Notes: generated from the sequence alone by a model not told the origin. Positions 45,521 to 55,720 are shown, counted from the first letter of the stretch. The stretch is 64,000 nucleotides of DNA from Microvirga makkahensis (GCF_009830105.1 NZ_WURB01000018.1:1-64000); one strand, 5' to 3'. A program made the numbers and translations.

Positions 45521-47197
45521 ATGCTATTCAGCTTGCGTCACAAGTTGGCTGCCGTTGTTGGCTTGGTCGGGCTTACGGCCTTTGGTCTTGCCGGGTTTAC
45601 CTGGGCGCAGATGGATCGTGAGCACGAGCGGACCATGGCCATCGAGGCTGCCTGGAATGGGGCATTGCAGGCCCAGACTCTCGCCCGCGCCATCGAGCAT
45701 GCTGTCGTGGCGTCTCACGCGGTCTACACGGCCGAGGACAAAGAGGACGCAAAGCTGAAGTTTCAGTCCCTCGCTGCGGCGCTGGAGGAGATCGAGCGGA
45801 TCAGGGAACCATTCATGTCGTGGCTGGCCGCAAGCGCTCCTGAAAAGAAGCAGCTTCTCTCAGGCCGCCTGCAGGAGTTCCTGGCCTATCAGCGGGATAC
45901 CGCCGAACTTGGCATGAATGTTTCCCCCAAAGCTGCGCTGATTCAAGCCACGGATGAGGCGACGATCAAAAGCCGCGAGATGATGGTCAAGGCGATCATG
46001 CAACTCGGCGACGAGACCAAGCGCTCGCTCGAGAGCTTTCGGGCGTCGGCCGATGAGGCGCGCCGGCAGGCGAAGCTCGTTTTGATCAGCCTGTCTTTCG
46101 GCAGTATCGTTCTGGCCCTGATCGCCGCCCACCTGATTGCCACGGTCCAGATCCAGCGCCCTCTCCAAAGCCTGCAGCGCGTCATGGCTGCGCTGGCAGA
46201 TCACGACCTTGATGTCACGGTCCCGTTCCTGACGCGCCGGGACGAGATCGGCTCGATGGCCTCATCCATTGCGACTTTCAAGCAAGCCCTGCGCGACAAG
46301 CACGCCAGCGATCAGAAGGCTGCCATCAGTATGGCCGAAAGCGTCGAGCGCGGAGCCCGCCTCGAGCGCAATGCTGCCGCGTTCGAGCACCGCGTGCGCC
46401 AGGTGACCGAGGATCTCGCCCGATCTGCTGGGCAGATGGGTCAGGTTGCCCGCTCCATGAGAGACATTGCGCAGACCACAACGGATCAGGTCATGAGTGT
46501 TGGCGCTGGAGCGGAGCATGCTTCCGCCGAGGTCAAGTCAACGGAGCATGCGACCAAAGCCCTGTCCGATTCCGCCCGCAGCATCGACGAGCAGGTCAAA
46601 GGCGCTGTCACCATTGCGGCATGCGCTCTCTCCGAACTCTCCAGCACTGACATGACGGCTCGCTCTCTGACCGATGCGACAAACGAAATCGGCTCCGTCG
46701 TCGAACTCATCGCCAAGATCGCCGCTCAGACCAATCTCCTGGCTCTCAATGCCACCATTGAAGCCGCCAGGGCTGGTGCCTCGGGCCGAGGCTTTGCCGT
46801 TGTTGCTCATGAGGTGAAAGCGCTAGCAAGCCAGACCAGCAGGGCGACGGACCAGATCTCGGACCAGATCCGCGCCATCAAGAGCGCAGCCGACGCGACC
46901 GTGGAGGCAATTGCCAGAATTGGGCAGACGATCCGGGACATCAGCTCCATTGCGAACGTTATCGCGGCCGCAGCGGACGAACAACAGGAAGCCACACGGC
47001 AGATCGCCGAGAGCATTATAGGCACCGTCTCCGCTACTCAGGACATGGCAAGGGGGATTGCGTCGGTGCAAGCGGCCGCGACATCGAGTGGAGCCACGGC
47101 AGAGCAAGTTCTGGAGGTTTCCAACCACCTTGCTGGCATCTCCCGCGAGCTCGACAGCGAGATCAATGAGTTCCTGTCCCGCGTGCGAGCTGCATGA
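45521..47197 (+). CDS. Methyl-accepting chemotaxis protein
   Basis: GGAG lies 8 bases before the ATG; 558 residues. Membrane helices near residues 8-30 and 188-208 enclose a periplasmic helical sensor domain of about 155 residues (four-helix-bundle type, with no recognisable ligand motif). A HAMP linker follows ([36 protein letters not shown]), then a long coiled coil with the signalling tip [20 protein letters not shown] and [15 protein letters not shown]. There is no C-terminal CheR-binding pentapeptide. It is a single gene; che genes are not in the window. Confidence 0.92.
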   Translation: MLFSLRHKLAAVVGLVGLTAFGLAGFTWAQMDREHERTMAIEAAWNGALQAQTLARAIEHAVVASHAVYTAEDKEDAKLKFQSLAAALEEIERIREPFMSWLAASAPEKKQLLSGRLQEFLAYQRDTAELGMNVSPKAALIQATDEATIKSREMMVKAIMQLGDETKRSLESFRASADEARRQAKLVLISLSFGSIVLALIAAHLIATVQIQRPLQSLQRVMAALADHDLDVTVPFLTRRDEIGSMASSIATFKQALRDKHASDQKAAISMAESVERGARLERNAAAFEHRVRQVTEDLARSAGQMGQVARSMRDIAQTTTDQVMSVGAGAEHASAEVKSTEHATKALSDSARSIDEQVKGAVTIAACALSELSSTDMTARSLTDATNEIGSVVELIAKIAAQTNLLALNATIEAARAGASGRGFAVVAHEVKALASQTSRATDQISDQIRAIKSAADATVEAIARIGQTIRDISSIANVIAAAADEQQEATRQIAESIIGTVSATQDMARGIASVQAAATSSGATAEQVLEVSNHLAGISRELDSEINEFLSRVRAA

Positions 47198-47375
47198 TCG
47201 CTTCCCGGAACTCCTGTCGCTTGAGCAAGCGCCCGCGCGACGGGATTAACTATCTGAAATTATGGCCCAACCATTGTCATGGAACTGACACACAACGGGC
47301 TTACCCGACTCAGCGAAAGCTGAATAGTGCCCTGCGCCCTTCCGGGTCGGGCGGGCCATTCGAAGGGCAGAAATC

Positions 47376-49943
47376 TTGCTTGGGTTGAGTAGAGGCACAG
47401 GTCCGCTCGGATTGCCAAGTGACCTTCGGGACACCGTCTCCCAAACCAGAAGTGGATCGGGGCGACCTTCCCAGCACGCGATCTCTGTGGAGACCGACGG
47501 GGCCGACGGTGTAACCGCCCTCCAGCAGCGCTGGTACGCCCTGCAGACGGGACATGGAAGCCTGCCCTCCTACGAGGACATGGTCCTTGGCGGGCTCGGC
47601 CGCCACGCCGACAACACCGCCCTCGTGGCGACAAGCGGCCATGAGCCCTTGGCCATCCTCTGGGGCGGCACTCGCTTCGAGCGTTGGCTCGGCCAAGAGA
47701 TTCAGAGCCTTGAGGTTGAGAGGCTGTCGGCCGACATCGCGCATGGGATTCGCGAGATCACTCAAAACGCTCTTCAATCCCGGACCCCGGCGGCAACCCA
47801 CTGTATTCGCGCCCGCCAGGGCACTATCGAGAGCACGGGCCTTCTTGCACTTCCCCTCGCAAACCGGCAGGGCGTTCCGTTCGTCCTGCTCTGCATCGAT
47901 GGAGTGACCTCGCGCCTGGACCTTGTCGACGCCATCTTCCGCGCCACCAATCAGGGTATGCTGGCCCTCAGTGCCGTTCGCGATGATGAGGGACATGTAT
48001 CCGATTTCACGATATTGGCGCTGAACGAGGGAGCCGCACGCCTACTTCAGAGACCTGCGTCCGATCTGTGCCTGCAGCGTCTGTCGAGCGTCGTCCCTAA
48101 CCTGCCCGCAACAAACATCCTGCAGCGCCTCGCTCAAATTCTTGACGACGGCGGGAGAGACTCGTTTGAGTTCACCTACCCGACCACCAGCGGCAGGCAA
48201 ATCGACTTCAAGGTCGAGATTGGATGCATCGGCGATCTGCTCGCCATGACCCTCGCCGACATCAGCGATGTCAAGGCGCGCGAGGCGTCTTCCCGGCTTC
48301 TGTTCGAGAGCAATCCCGTTCCGATGTGGCTGTTCGATCCGGAAAGCCTGCGCATTCTTCGTGTCAACGATGCGGCCGTTGCTCATTATGGCTATACGCG
48401 CCAGCATTTCGAAAGAATGACGCTGCTCGATATCCGGCCCCGAGAGGAATGGGACGACATTCGGCGAGTGGTTGATCGATTGACGAATGTTGATGGGCTG
48501 AGCAGCTTTTGGCGTCATCTGAGGTCTGACGGCAGCATCATCGAGGTGAACACCTTCGCTCGCACAATCACCTTCGAGGGGCGTTCCGCCGTGCTTACGG
48601 CGGCGATCGATGTGACCGAGCGTCGCCAAGCCGAGGCCCGCGTGGCCTACATGGCTCACCATGATGCCCTCACGGAGCTTCCCAATCGCATTCTGTTTCG
48701 CGAACGTCTCGAAGCGGCGCTTGCTGATCTCCCTCGACATGGAGGCGAACTGGGGCTGTTGTGCCTCGACCTCGACAATCTCAAACTGGTCAACGACACT
48801 CTGGGGCACCCCGCGGGCGACGAGTTCCTGCGCGAAGCGGCAAGCCGCCTGCGACATTGTCTGCCGGCTGGCGATCTCGTTGCACGCTTAGGGGGCGATG
48901 AGTTCGCCATTCTTCATTTCAACATGGAGGGTATTCAGGATACCCTTGCCCTCGCCGCCCGTGTTGTTGAGGCCTTCAATAGGCCGTTCGCAATTCAACG
49001 GCAGCAGATCGTAAGTGGGGCGAGCGTGGGTATCGCAACCGCGCCGGCAAATGGCACGACGACAGACGTTCTGTTACGAAACGCTGACATGGCGCTTTAC
49101 TGCGCCAAAGCCGGAGGGGGGCGGACCTATCGCCTGTTCGATGTTGAGATGGACAACCGCCTGCAGGCGAAGCAGGTTATGGAGCAGGACCTTCGCCAAG
49201 CCTTCGTTGAAGGGCAGCTTGACCTTCATTATCAACCGATCATAAGCCTGCTCGAAGGTAGGATCACTGGATGTGAAGCCCTGTTGCGTTGGCGCCATCC
49301 CGTCCACGGTCATATTCCGCCTGCGGAATTCGTCCCACTGGCGGAAGATATCGGCCTGATCGAGCCCATTGGCGAATGGGTTCTCCATCGAGCCTGCCGA
49401 GAGGCCGCCACTTGGCCCGAAGGCATCAGAGTCGCAATCAACCTCTCTCCTGCACAATTCAACAGCGGGAAGCTCGTGGATTGTGTCAGCTCGGCCCTCT
49501 CGTGTTCCGCACTCGATCCCGGCCGGCTTGAGCTGGAGATCACGGAATCGGTTCTTCTTCTCAAGAACGAAGCGACCATGACCGCCCTCCACCGGTTGCG
49601 GGACCTTGGTGTGCAGATCGCCATGGATGATTTCGGCACCGGCTACTCGTCGCTGAGCTATCTGCGCTCGTTCCCGTTCGACAAGATCAAGATAGATCGC
49701 TCTTTCGTGCATGAGCTTGGCGAGAACAAGCAATCCACCGCCATCATTCGCGCCATCACTGGGCTCGGCAAGAGCCTCGAAAGCACAACGGTTGCAGAAG
49801 GGATCGAAACAATCGAGCAACTCGAACATCTCAGAGCCGATGGCTGCGACGAGGTCCAAGGATTTCTCTTGAGCAGGCCCGTTCCCGCCGCTGAATTGAA
49901 GCAACTCCTCGCCACATGGCATCCGGATCGGCTCGCGCTTTAG
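47376..49943 (+). CDS. PAS-GGDEF-EAL cyclic-di-GMP enzyme
   Basis: TTG start with GAAGGG before it; 855 residues. The first 190 or so are a weak PAS/GAF-like input region; two PAS-like segments follow (about 190-305 and 306-425). The GGDEF domain has NDTLGHPAGDEFLREAA and ARLGGDEFAILHF, but no RxxD inhibitory site before it. The EAL domain has CEALLRWRHP, INLSPAQF, LEITESVLL, MDDFGTGYSS, KIKIDRSF and AEGIET: all metal and catalytic residues are present. Both synthesis and hydrolysis look possible. It follows the chemoreceptor gene by about 180 bases. There is no membrane helix, so it senses something in the cytoplasm. Confidence 0.9.
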   Translation: MLGLSRGTGPLGLPSDLRDTVSQTRSGSGRPSQHAISVETDGADGVTALQQRWYALQTGHGSLPSYEDMVLGGLGRHADNTALVATSGHEPLAILWGGTRFERWLGQEIQSLEVERLSADIAHGIREITQNALQSRTPAATHCIRARQGTIESTGLLALPLANRQGVPFVLLCIDGVTSRLDLVDAIFRATNQGMLALSAVRDDEGHVSDFTILALNEGAARLLQRPASDLCLQRLSSVVPNLPATNILQRLAQILDDGGRDSFEFTYPTTSGRQIDFKVEIGCIGDLLAMTLADISDVKAREASSRLLFESNPVPMWLFDPESLRILRVNDAAVAHYGYTRQHFERMTLLDIRPREEWDDIRRVVDRLTNVDGLSSFWRHLRSDGSIIEVNTFARTITFEGRSAVLTAAIDVTERRQAEARVAYMAHHDALTELPNRILFRERLEAALADLPRHGGELGLLCLDLDNLKLVNDTLGHPAGDEFLREAASRLRHCLPAGDLVARLGGDEFAILHFNMEGIQDTLALAARVVEAFNRPFAIQRQQIVSGASVGIATAPANGTTTDVLLRNADMALYCAKAGGGRTYRLFDVEMDNRLQAKQVMEQDLRQAFVEGQLDLHYQPIISLLEGRITGCEALLRWRHPVHGHIPPAEFVPLAEDIGLIEPIGEWVLHRACREAATWPEGIRVAINLSPAQFNSGKLVDCVSSALSCSALDPGRLELEITESVLLLKNEATMTALHRLRDLGVQIAMDDFGTGYSSLSYLRSFPFDKIKIDRSFVHELGENKQSTAIIRAITGLGKSLESTTVAEGIETIEQLEHLRADGCDEVQGFLLSRPVPAAELKQLLATWHPDRLAL

Positions 49944-50513
49944 GGGCCGCTTGGTTCCTTCGAGGTCGGCTGGCCGGACTGGTGCCGGAAATTCCCCAAG
50001 AGGATTGGTAAAGGATCAGATTGGTCCTCGGACGTGGTACGACTCAATGTGGAAAGGGCGGACACCGTCGGACTCCTTCCCCACGATCTACGTAAATTCT
50101 TCTCAGATTTTGCCTAGGCGAGGAAGTCCTTCTCCCGCGAGGAGCCGTCGACGCCGACATTGTGCGCGGCGATATAGAGTTCCTAACGAAACCGGCGTGA
50201 GTGCGTTGGTCTGGCATGGCCCAACCTCTTGTTTCCTATGTCCGCTCTGATAGACAGCATCTTCGGCCGGATCGGTCTTCTTGATCTCGGCACTTCTGCA
50301 GCGGGCGGTCTGCCCTTGCGGTTTCCCGACCATGTCACCGATGATGACAAGATGATCGCCTGTCAAAGGTGTTGGCGCCCATCCTATCCGACCAGCACGC
50401 ATCGGCTCTACTCGATCCCGAGCATCGGCTTGTTCGGCCATCTTGCACCAACAGCGTGGACAAACCCTTTGACGACCTGATGGAGCAAACGCTCTTTGTA
50501 CGGAGCCGAAGGT
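49944..50513. other. Space without a supported gene
   Basis: Open frames exist on both strands, but none has a start with a ribosome site and a recognisable product. A minus-strand run at about 50240-50480 (VCPRCWCKMAEQADARDRVE) has protein-like composition and could be a decayed gene that I cannot name. The last 40 bases hold the leader of the WYL regulator. Confidence 0.4.
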
Positions 50514-51209
50514 ATGAGTCGAACCAATCGCCTCTTCGAATTGATTGAGCTCCTGCGCCAGCACCGTCGTCCGGTCACGGCCGCCGCCTTGGCGCAGGAG
50601 CTTTCCGTCTCCATGCGCACCGTCTACCGCGACGTGCAGACCCTTATCGGACTGGGCGCGCCGATCGACGGCGAGGCTGGCCTGGGCTACGTGCTGCGGC
50701 CCGGGTTCTTCGTTCCGCCTCTCATGTTCGACCAGGACGAACTGGACGCACTTGTGCTCGGTGCCCGCTGGGTCCGGCGCCAGGGCGATCCCGTGCTCGC
50801 CCGCGCTGCCGCCAACGCCCTGGCGAAGATCGCCGCCGCCTCCCCGAAGGACCTGCGCGACCACATGGCCGAAACCGGCTTGTGGGCAGCGTCCCGGCCG
50901 GACGAATCGCAGTCCGCATCGTCGTTGCACACGGTCCGGCACGCCATCCGGCGGGGAGAGAAGCTCCGGATCACCTATCGCGACCAGTCCGCGGCGGAGA
51001 CGCAGCGCGTGATCTGGCCGATCGGGCTTGCGTTCTTCGAGCGTGCCCGGGTCGTTGCCGCCTGGTGCGAGCTGCGCGGCGCCTTCCGGCATTTCCGGGC
51101 CGACCGGATCCGATCGATCACTCCATTGGGCGAGCACTACCCGACGCGGCGCGCGGCCCTTGTGCGGGCCTGGCAGGCGGAGATCGGACTGCCAGAGCTC
51201 GACTCCTGA
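50514..51209 (+). CDS. YafY-type regulator: helix-turn-helix plus WYL domain
   Basis: I choose ATG 50514 (MSRTNRLFELIELLRQHRR), with GGAG 8 bases upstream, not 50496. The 231-residue product has an HTH_11 domain (VTAAALAQELSVSMRTVYRD, VQTLIGLGAPIDGEAGLGY) and a WYL ligand-sensing domain (LRITYRDQSAAETQRVIWPI, VVAAWCELRGAFRHFRADRI). These regulators bind DNA and often answer to oligonucleotide or small-molecule ligands. It is followed 74 bases later by a glutathione transferase gene in the same direction, a pairing seen often. Confidence 0.88.
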   Translation: MSRTNRLFELIELLRQHRRPVTAAALAQELSVSMRTVYRDVQTLIGLGAPIDGEAGLGYVLRPGFFVPPLMFDQDELDALVLGARWVRRQGDPVLARAAANALAKIAAASPKDLRDHMAETGLWAASRPDESQSASSLHTVRHAIRRGEKLRITYRDQSAAETQRVIWPIGLAFFERARVVAAWCELRGAFRHFRADRIRSITPLGEHYPTRRAALVRAWQAEIGLPELDS

Positions 51210-51283
51210 CAGAACCTGTCAGCAGGGCTGCGTATGGTCTGCCCGTTAGGCCTCACGCGGAGGCGCCTGTCCCGGAGATGATC

Positions 51284-51895
51284 ATGCTCACCTTCTACCA
51301 CGCTCCCCGGTCCCGCTCATCGGGCATTCACTGGCTCCTGGAGGAGCTTGGTGCTCCCTACAGGATTGAGATCGTCGACATCCGGGCCGAGGGAGGTGCA
51401 CCGGAGAGCTACCGGGCCATTCATCCCCACAAAAAGGTGCCTGCAATCGACCACGACGATATGGTCATCACCGAGCGGGCCGCCATCACGACCTACCTGG
51501 CCGATGCCTTTCCCGGGAAGGGCCTCGCGCCGGCCATCGGCGACAGGCTTCGCGGTCCGTACCTGACCTGGCTGGTCTATGCCGATGCCGTGATGGATCC
51601 GGTGCTCGCGGCCAAGGTAGAGGGCTGGACCTATGCTCCCAGTGACTTCTCGTTCGGCTCGTTTGAGGACATGCTCGCCCACGTGGAGCGGATGCTGTCC
51701 AAGAATCCCTACGTTCTCGGCAACCGGTTCACGGCGGCCGACATCCCGGTGGCGGGCACCCTATTCTGGGGCCTGAACGTCTTCGGTCTCGTGCCGAGCC
51801 GGCCGGTCTTTCTGGACTATCTGGCACGCATCGAGGAGCGGCCTGCCTTCCTGCGCACGATCGTGCAGCCTCCTCTGGAGGAATTGATCGCCTGA
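51284..51895 (+). CDS. Glutathione S-transferase family protein
   Basis: ATG 51284 is 6 bases after GGAG; 203 residues. The N-terminal thioredoxin-like domain has LTFYHAPRSRSSGIHWLLEE, the KKVPAIDHDD segment with the conserved cis-proline, and ITERAAITTYLADAFP, where Glu-Arg replaces the usual Glu-Ser. The C-terminal helical domain includes LGNRFTAADIPVAGTLFW, the conserved N-capping box. It likely conjugates or reduces an electrophile. It follows the WYL regulator and is probably under its control. Confidence 0.87.
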   Translation: MLTFYHAPRSRSSGIHWLLEELGAPYRIEIVDIRAEGGAPESYRAIHPHKKVPAIDHDDMVITERAAITTYLADAFPGKGLAPAIGDRLRGPYLTWLVYADAVMDPVLAAKVEGWTYAPSDFSFGSFEDMLAHVERMLSKNPYVLGNRFTAADIPVAGTLFWGLNVFGLVPSRPVFLDYLARIEERPAFLRTIVQPPLEELIA

Positions 51896-51954
51896 GACCG
51901 GATGGCGCGCCATCGCCGTTGATTCACGACAGCAGGTTCAAGGAAAGGAGCATC

Positions 51955-52072
51955 ATGACAGGGTTCCAAGAAAAGGTTACCCTTGTCACGGGCGCCGGCT
52001 CCGGCTTCGGGAAGACGATTGCCGACAAACTTCACGAGGCCGGTGCAACTGTCGTGGCAACAAACCGGACCA
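51955..52072 (+). pseudogene. Short-chain dehydrogenase, N-terminal fragment only
   Basis: A good start (AAGGAAAGGAGCATC before ATG) opens onto FQEKVTLVTGAGSGFGKTIAD, then KLHEAGATVVATNRT, the NAD(P)-binding TGxxxGxG unit of an SDR enzyme. After about 39 residues the similarity ends abruptly and the sequence becomes the start of the GNAT gene. The other 200 or so residues, including the YxxxK site, are missing, so a deletion or recombination joined two genes here. Confidence 0.75.
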
Positions 52073-52552
52073 TTGAGAACGTACAATGGAAATCCTGCCG
52101 CCATCATCCGCATAAGACCCGGAACCTCCCATGATGAAGCCGAACTTCCTAGAATTGAGCGCAACTCTGGTTCGATCTTTCGAACGGTTTCCGGCCTGGA
52201 GTGGATTGCAGAGGATGATGTGCTGTCAGAAGATCGGCATCTGGCGCTGATTTCGCAGGGTTTCGCCCTTGTCGTGGAGACGCCCGGGCGCGGAATCATA
52301 GCCTTCTTGAATGGAGAGCAGACCACAGATTGCCTCCATCGTTGGCAGATCGCTGTTCATCGAGACTTTCAGAGGCACGGCATTGGGTGTCGTCTTGTTG
52401 AGGAGGCGCTGCGGATTGCTGCACACCATGGGATAAGCAATCTGACCCTGACGACCCTTCGGGACGTCCCGTGGAATGAGCCTTACTATCAACGTTTGAG
52501 ATTCAAAACGCTGCAGGAAACGTCGCTCACTCCGCAAGGTTCTGGCGGATGA
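52073..52552 (+). CDS. GNAT-family N-acetyltransferase with an altered start
   Basis: The family part begins IIRIRPGTSHDEAELPRIER and continues to the acetyl-CoA loop VHRDFQRHGIGCRLVEEALR (the Q/R-x-x-G-x-G/A motif) and a typical end, NEPYYQRLRFKTL. No ATG lies in frame before the conserved part; the nearest start is TTG at 52073, inside the junction with the SDR fragment. The gene may therefore be translated from the SDR start region by re-initiation, weakly, or not at all. The substrate is unknown. Confidence 0.65.
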   Translation: MRTYNGNPAAIIRIRPGTSHDEAELPRIERNSGSIFRTVSGLEWIAEDDVLSEDRHLALISQGFALVVETPGRGIIAFLNGEQTTDCLHRWQIAVHRDFQRHGIGCRLVEEALRIAAHHGISNLTLTTLRDVPWNEPYYQRLRFKTLQETSLTPQGSGG

Positions 52553-52752
52553 GGCGCAAGCTGGCCTACCCATGGAGCAGCGTTGCGCCATGATGATGAA
52601 GATCTAGCGGGTCATTGACGTTCGGGAGAACTCCGGCCGCTGAAATGCCGTCTCACCAAGGCAGCTGCCTTTCGCCGCGGACGAGGTGACGCCGCCGCAA
52701 AGATTGGTCCAGAACGCTCCGCAGCCTGCTCTTCTGTGATCATTCTTCTCCC

Positions 52753-53178
52753 ATGTGCCGGCACAATCACGGATGTTCAGGAGGAAACGCTGAAGCCGTT
52801 CGAGAGCTCTTCGTTTATCTTATCGATTCGGTTGCTGCCGTGGATGGTGTGATGGCCGCCGGCAAACCCACTGTTGCGGAGAACCTGGCGCGCCGGTTGG
52901 ACAAATCCGTTCATCTGCGAGGCGACATCTTCCGGAAGATGACCGTGAATGGTGCAGTCAGCATGGGGCCGGACCTAACGCCGGAGGCACCCCGGCAGCT
53001 TGCCCTGCGCCATCGGCTTGCCTGCGAAGTCGCTGAGACATACCTGGAGGCAGGGTTCTCCGTCGTTTACCTGGATATTCTGGTGGGCCGAGTCCATGAG
53101 AAGGTAGCCGAACACCTGTGTCATCGTTCGCCCCATGCGGGCAAGTATCACCAGAGCGTTTCGCTCGTCGCCGGCTAG
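52753..53178 (+). pseudogene. P-loop kinase (chloramphenicol-phosphotransferase-like) remnant
   Basis: The 141-residue frame contains DGVMAAGKPTVAENLARRLD, a Walker A in which the Ser/Thr after Lys has become Pro, then VHLRGDIFRKMTVNG and LRHRLACEVAETYLEAGFSV with VVYLDILVG. This order matches small AAA/CPT-like kinases that normally start with an ITGTSAAGKST-type loop and have about 170-200 residues. The end is lost after a frame change. The N-terminus before the P-loop is also abnormal. It is probably dead. Confidence 0.6.
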
Positions 53179-53673
53179 ATTCCTGAGCGATGTAGGAAAC
53201 GCGTCGCGTATGGCACGGCGGACACGGTCATCACGAAATCCGGAGCTACAGCTCTGCCGCAGCAGATCCCAAAAGGCCTTGGCATCTCGCCGACCACGAA
53301 GGCCTCCGGGAGGGCGACCGGAAATCCGTACCGGGGAGGTCAGAGGGTCTTCCCGCATCGCATTCCTTATCGGTCGGTGACGACTAACAGATCCACATCG
53401 TTCTGTAGCCGCAGACCACCTGATGAAGCCGACCAGTGGACATAAACCGACCAGGAGTGAAGCTTCGAACAGGTCCGTCACGGTCTTCAACGCAGTCAGC
53501 GCATTGGTCAGGATTCTAGGCGTTTGGTCTCGCATGCCACCATCGTCACCGCTAACTGGAAATCCATGGCAGGCTCAGGGCATCTTTCGGAGCCGCATGC
53601 GCCAGCCTGCATACGAGGCCATCTGAGGAGTCGACGCGCCCCGACCGAGTCTCTGCATTTCTGGGAAATTCTG
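53179..53673. other. Space without a supported gene
   Basis: The longest frame (minus strand, 52975-53535) overlaps the kinase remnant and has an Arg-rich shadow-like composition. I see no family, repeat or promoter here. Confidence 0.4.
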
Positions 53674-53675
53674 AA

Positions 53676-53698
53676 AGGTCGGGCGAGACGCCCGACCT
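53676..53698 (-). terminator. Rho-independent terminator of the FloR/CmlA-like exporter gene
   Basis: Ten-base perfect arms AGGTCGGGCG and CGCCCGACCT enclose a three-base loop. Read on the minus strand the hairpin begins 8 bases after the stop codon at 53707 and is followed by TTTC. The position and strand fit the end of the exporter transcript. Confidence 0.7.
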
Positions 53699-53706
53699 CC
53701 GTTCGA

Positions 53707-54906
53707 TCATGTCTGCGAGGGGCTCCGATAACGCAACCATCCCAGTGCGGTCAGGACGACGATGGCCATGATCGCGGAGAAGGTTGCAAGTGGCCATGCG
53801 GTGTCGCCTTGCAGCCGGATCACGGCCGTCGTTCCACCAATGCTCACGATGAGGCTTTGCACACAAAAATGCAGCGCCACAGCTGATCCGGCGATGTCTC
53901 CGAACTTCTCCAGCGCACCGTTCGCCGTCACCGACACGGTAAAGACGATGCCGATGGCCATGACCCACACGGGAGCGAGGAACGTCCAAAAGGATGGGGG
54001 CCCGAAAACCTGCCCGATGCTCAGGAGCCCGGCGCCCACAAGTAGCATCACCATGCCTCTCAGGAGAGTGCCGGCGTTTCCCCAACGGGCAACGAACCGC
54101 TTGGCGAAGCGTGTCGTGATGATCATCACGACCGCTGCCGTCGCGAAGGCGAAGCTGAACTCCAGTTCGCTGAACCCGGCCCTGTCGATGAGGACGCGGG
54201 GGGCGGTCGAGAAGAACACGAAGAACGTCCCCATGGCGGCACTGAACCCGAGCGTGTAGGTCCAGAACGCGAGGCTGCGGAGAACCGGCAGGAACGAGTA
54301 GTGTGACATCGCGGCTCCCTTCGGTCGGGTTTCATGCCAGCGGAGCACAGCATGCAGGACCGCGAGTACGGCAAGAGCACCCAACGTGGCGAAGATCGAG
54401 CGCCACCCGTACCTGTCCGCGAGGAGTGCTCCCGCAATCGGCCCCAAGGCAGGGACGAAGGCCAGCATGGAACTGAACAGACTATAGATAATCACGCTCT
54501 CTGGGCGGTCGGCGTACACATCGCGAACCGTTGCGAAGGTGGCCACTAGGGCAGCCGACGCCCCCACCGCCTGCAAGAAGCGAAGGGTGACAAACGGAGC
54601 GGCGGACGATGATGCAGCCAGACAGAACGATGCCGCCGCAAATAGGATCGCACCGCTGATGAGGACTGGCCGCCGCCCGATACGATCGGAGATCGGTCCG
54701 AAGATGATCTGGCCAAGGCCGAGCATCACCACGTAGAGGCTCAACGTGAGTTGAACGATGGCGGAGCTGGTGCCGAGAATGCCCGGCATGGCCGGAACGA
54801 TGGGAAGGTAAATATCCATCGCCATCGAGGCGAGAATATCGAAGGGGGCCATCAACAGGAGCGCTGTCGGCAAGGAGTAGGCCCACACGGGAGGCTTGGG
54901 AGACAT
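53707..54906 (-). CDS. MFS drug exporter of the FloR/CmlA (Bcr/CflA) group
   Basis: I start at ATG 54906 (MSPKPPVWAYSLPTALLLMA), giving 399 residues, the length of FloR (404). Twelve membrane helices. The MFS motif A reads GPISDRIGRRP. Long stretches agree with FloR as I remember it: APFDILASMAMDIYLP, QLTLSLYVVMLGLGQIIFGP, FLQAVGASAALVATFATVRD, GTFFVFFSTAPRVLI and SVTANGALEKFGDIAGSAVA. Proteins of this group export phenicols such as chloramphenicol and florfenicol. Whether this divergent member does so is not proven; general drug export is the safe reading. It has its own terminator and appears single. Confidence 0.85.
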   Translation of the reverse strand: MSPKPPVWAYSLPTALLLMAPFDILASMAMDIYLPIVPAMPGILGTSSAIVQLTLSLYVVMLGLGQIIFGPISDRIGRRPVLISGAILFAAASFCLAASSSAAPFVTLRFLQAVGASAALVATFATVRDVYADRPESVIIYSLFSSMLAFVPALGPIAGALLADRYGWRSIFATLGALAVLAVLHAVLRWHETRPKGAAMSHYSFLPVLRSLAFWTYTLGFSAAMGTFFVFFSTAPRVLIDRAGFSELEFSFAFATAAVVMIITTRFAKRFVARWGNAGTLLRGMVMLLVGAGLLSIGQVFGPPSFWTFLAPVWVMAIGIVFTVSVTANGALEKFGDIAGSAVALHFCVQSLIVSIGGTTAVIRLQGDTAWPLATFSAIMAIVVLTALGWLRYRSPSQT

Positions 54907-55244
54907 GATGAGGCATCCGCTCAAATGAGGAACATTTGGCGGCGATCTGCCTGTCAGCATGGGCTGGGATCGGTTCGACAGACGCCGCAACAACAATGAA
55001 TGCGTTGTTGCGGCTTACTTGTCCGACGAGGGCTCGGCTCCCATGCCACGGCTCCAGATTCACACGAGATTGGAAGAGGGTCTATTGATTATCATGTCGG
55101 TCTGGAGCCGACAATCCTTTCGGGATCTCTGGACGAGGTGCTCCAGGACGATAAGTCACTGAACGAAGAGATAACGCCTGTCCTACACGATGGGAAGGAT
55201 AGCTGACTTCCTAGCATGAGCCTTGGCAGTTTAACGAAGGGCGG
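54907..55244. other. Upstream region of the exporter gene, no gene supported
   Basis: Short frames only. The exporter has a poor ribosome site (GGATG) and I found no convincing promoter. GTTGTTGCGG at about 55005-55014 and its partner CCGCAACAAC at 54985-54994 form an inverted repeat that could be a regulator site. Confidence 0.3.
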
Positions 55245-55720
55245 TTAGTCGAGGCGCTGTCCTATGGTACGATCGACTCGGCAGTGGAGAGGCAAAGCTG
55301 CCGTGGGCACACCCGTATGGGCCAGTTCATACCAGCCCAGGAGCGCATTTCCTGGCGCAGGGCGATGGCGGCGAAGGTGGAAGTGGTTGTGGATCGGCGT
55401 GTGGGTGGCGAGAAATTGCCGGGCGTGGCGGGCTGACTTGAACCGCCTCCTGTGGCGTTCCCGCCATCTGGCTGGTTCGTGCGAGACCTCAAGGCGATGG
55501 TTCAAATACCGGCTCTGACGATGTTCAACATACGGCGGGATCTCGCTTTTGGCAGTGCCATAGGATCCGGGCTTATCGGTCACGATCACCCTGGACACGT
55601 AGCACAGACCCTTCAGCAGCTTGCGAAAGACACGCTTGGCCGCCTTCCTGTTGCGACGGTTCTGCACCAGCACATCGAGGATCGCGGGAGACATCGCTGC
55701 CCCACAATTCCTGATGCTCT
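55245..55720 (-). mobile_element. IS6-family transposase remnant (C-terminal half)
   Basis: The minus strand reads ILDVLVQNRRNRKAAKRVFR, then KLLKGLCYVSRVIVTDKPGS, then EHRQSRYLNHRLEVSHEPAR and WRERHRRRFKSARHARQFLA: the second half of an IS6-type transposase, with one catalytic Asp in VTDK and the position of the catalytic Glu changed in the NRAENSH-type segment (here NHRLEVSH). The N-terminal half and the terminal repeats are missing. It differs from the other IS6 remnant at 43740. Confidence 0.75.

Noticed and set aside
50882..51283. Extension of the glutathione transferase frame into the WYL regulator gene
   Set aside because: The GST family begins at MLTFYHAPRS with a good ribosome site at 51274; everything before it is out-of-frame regulator sequence.
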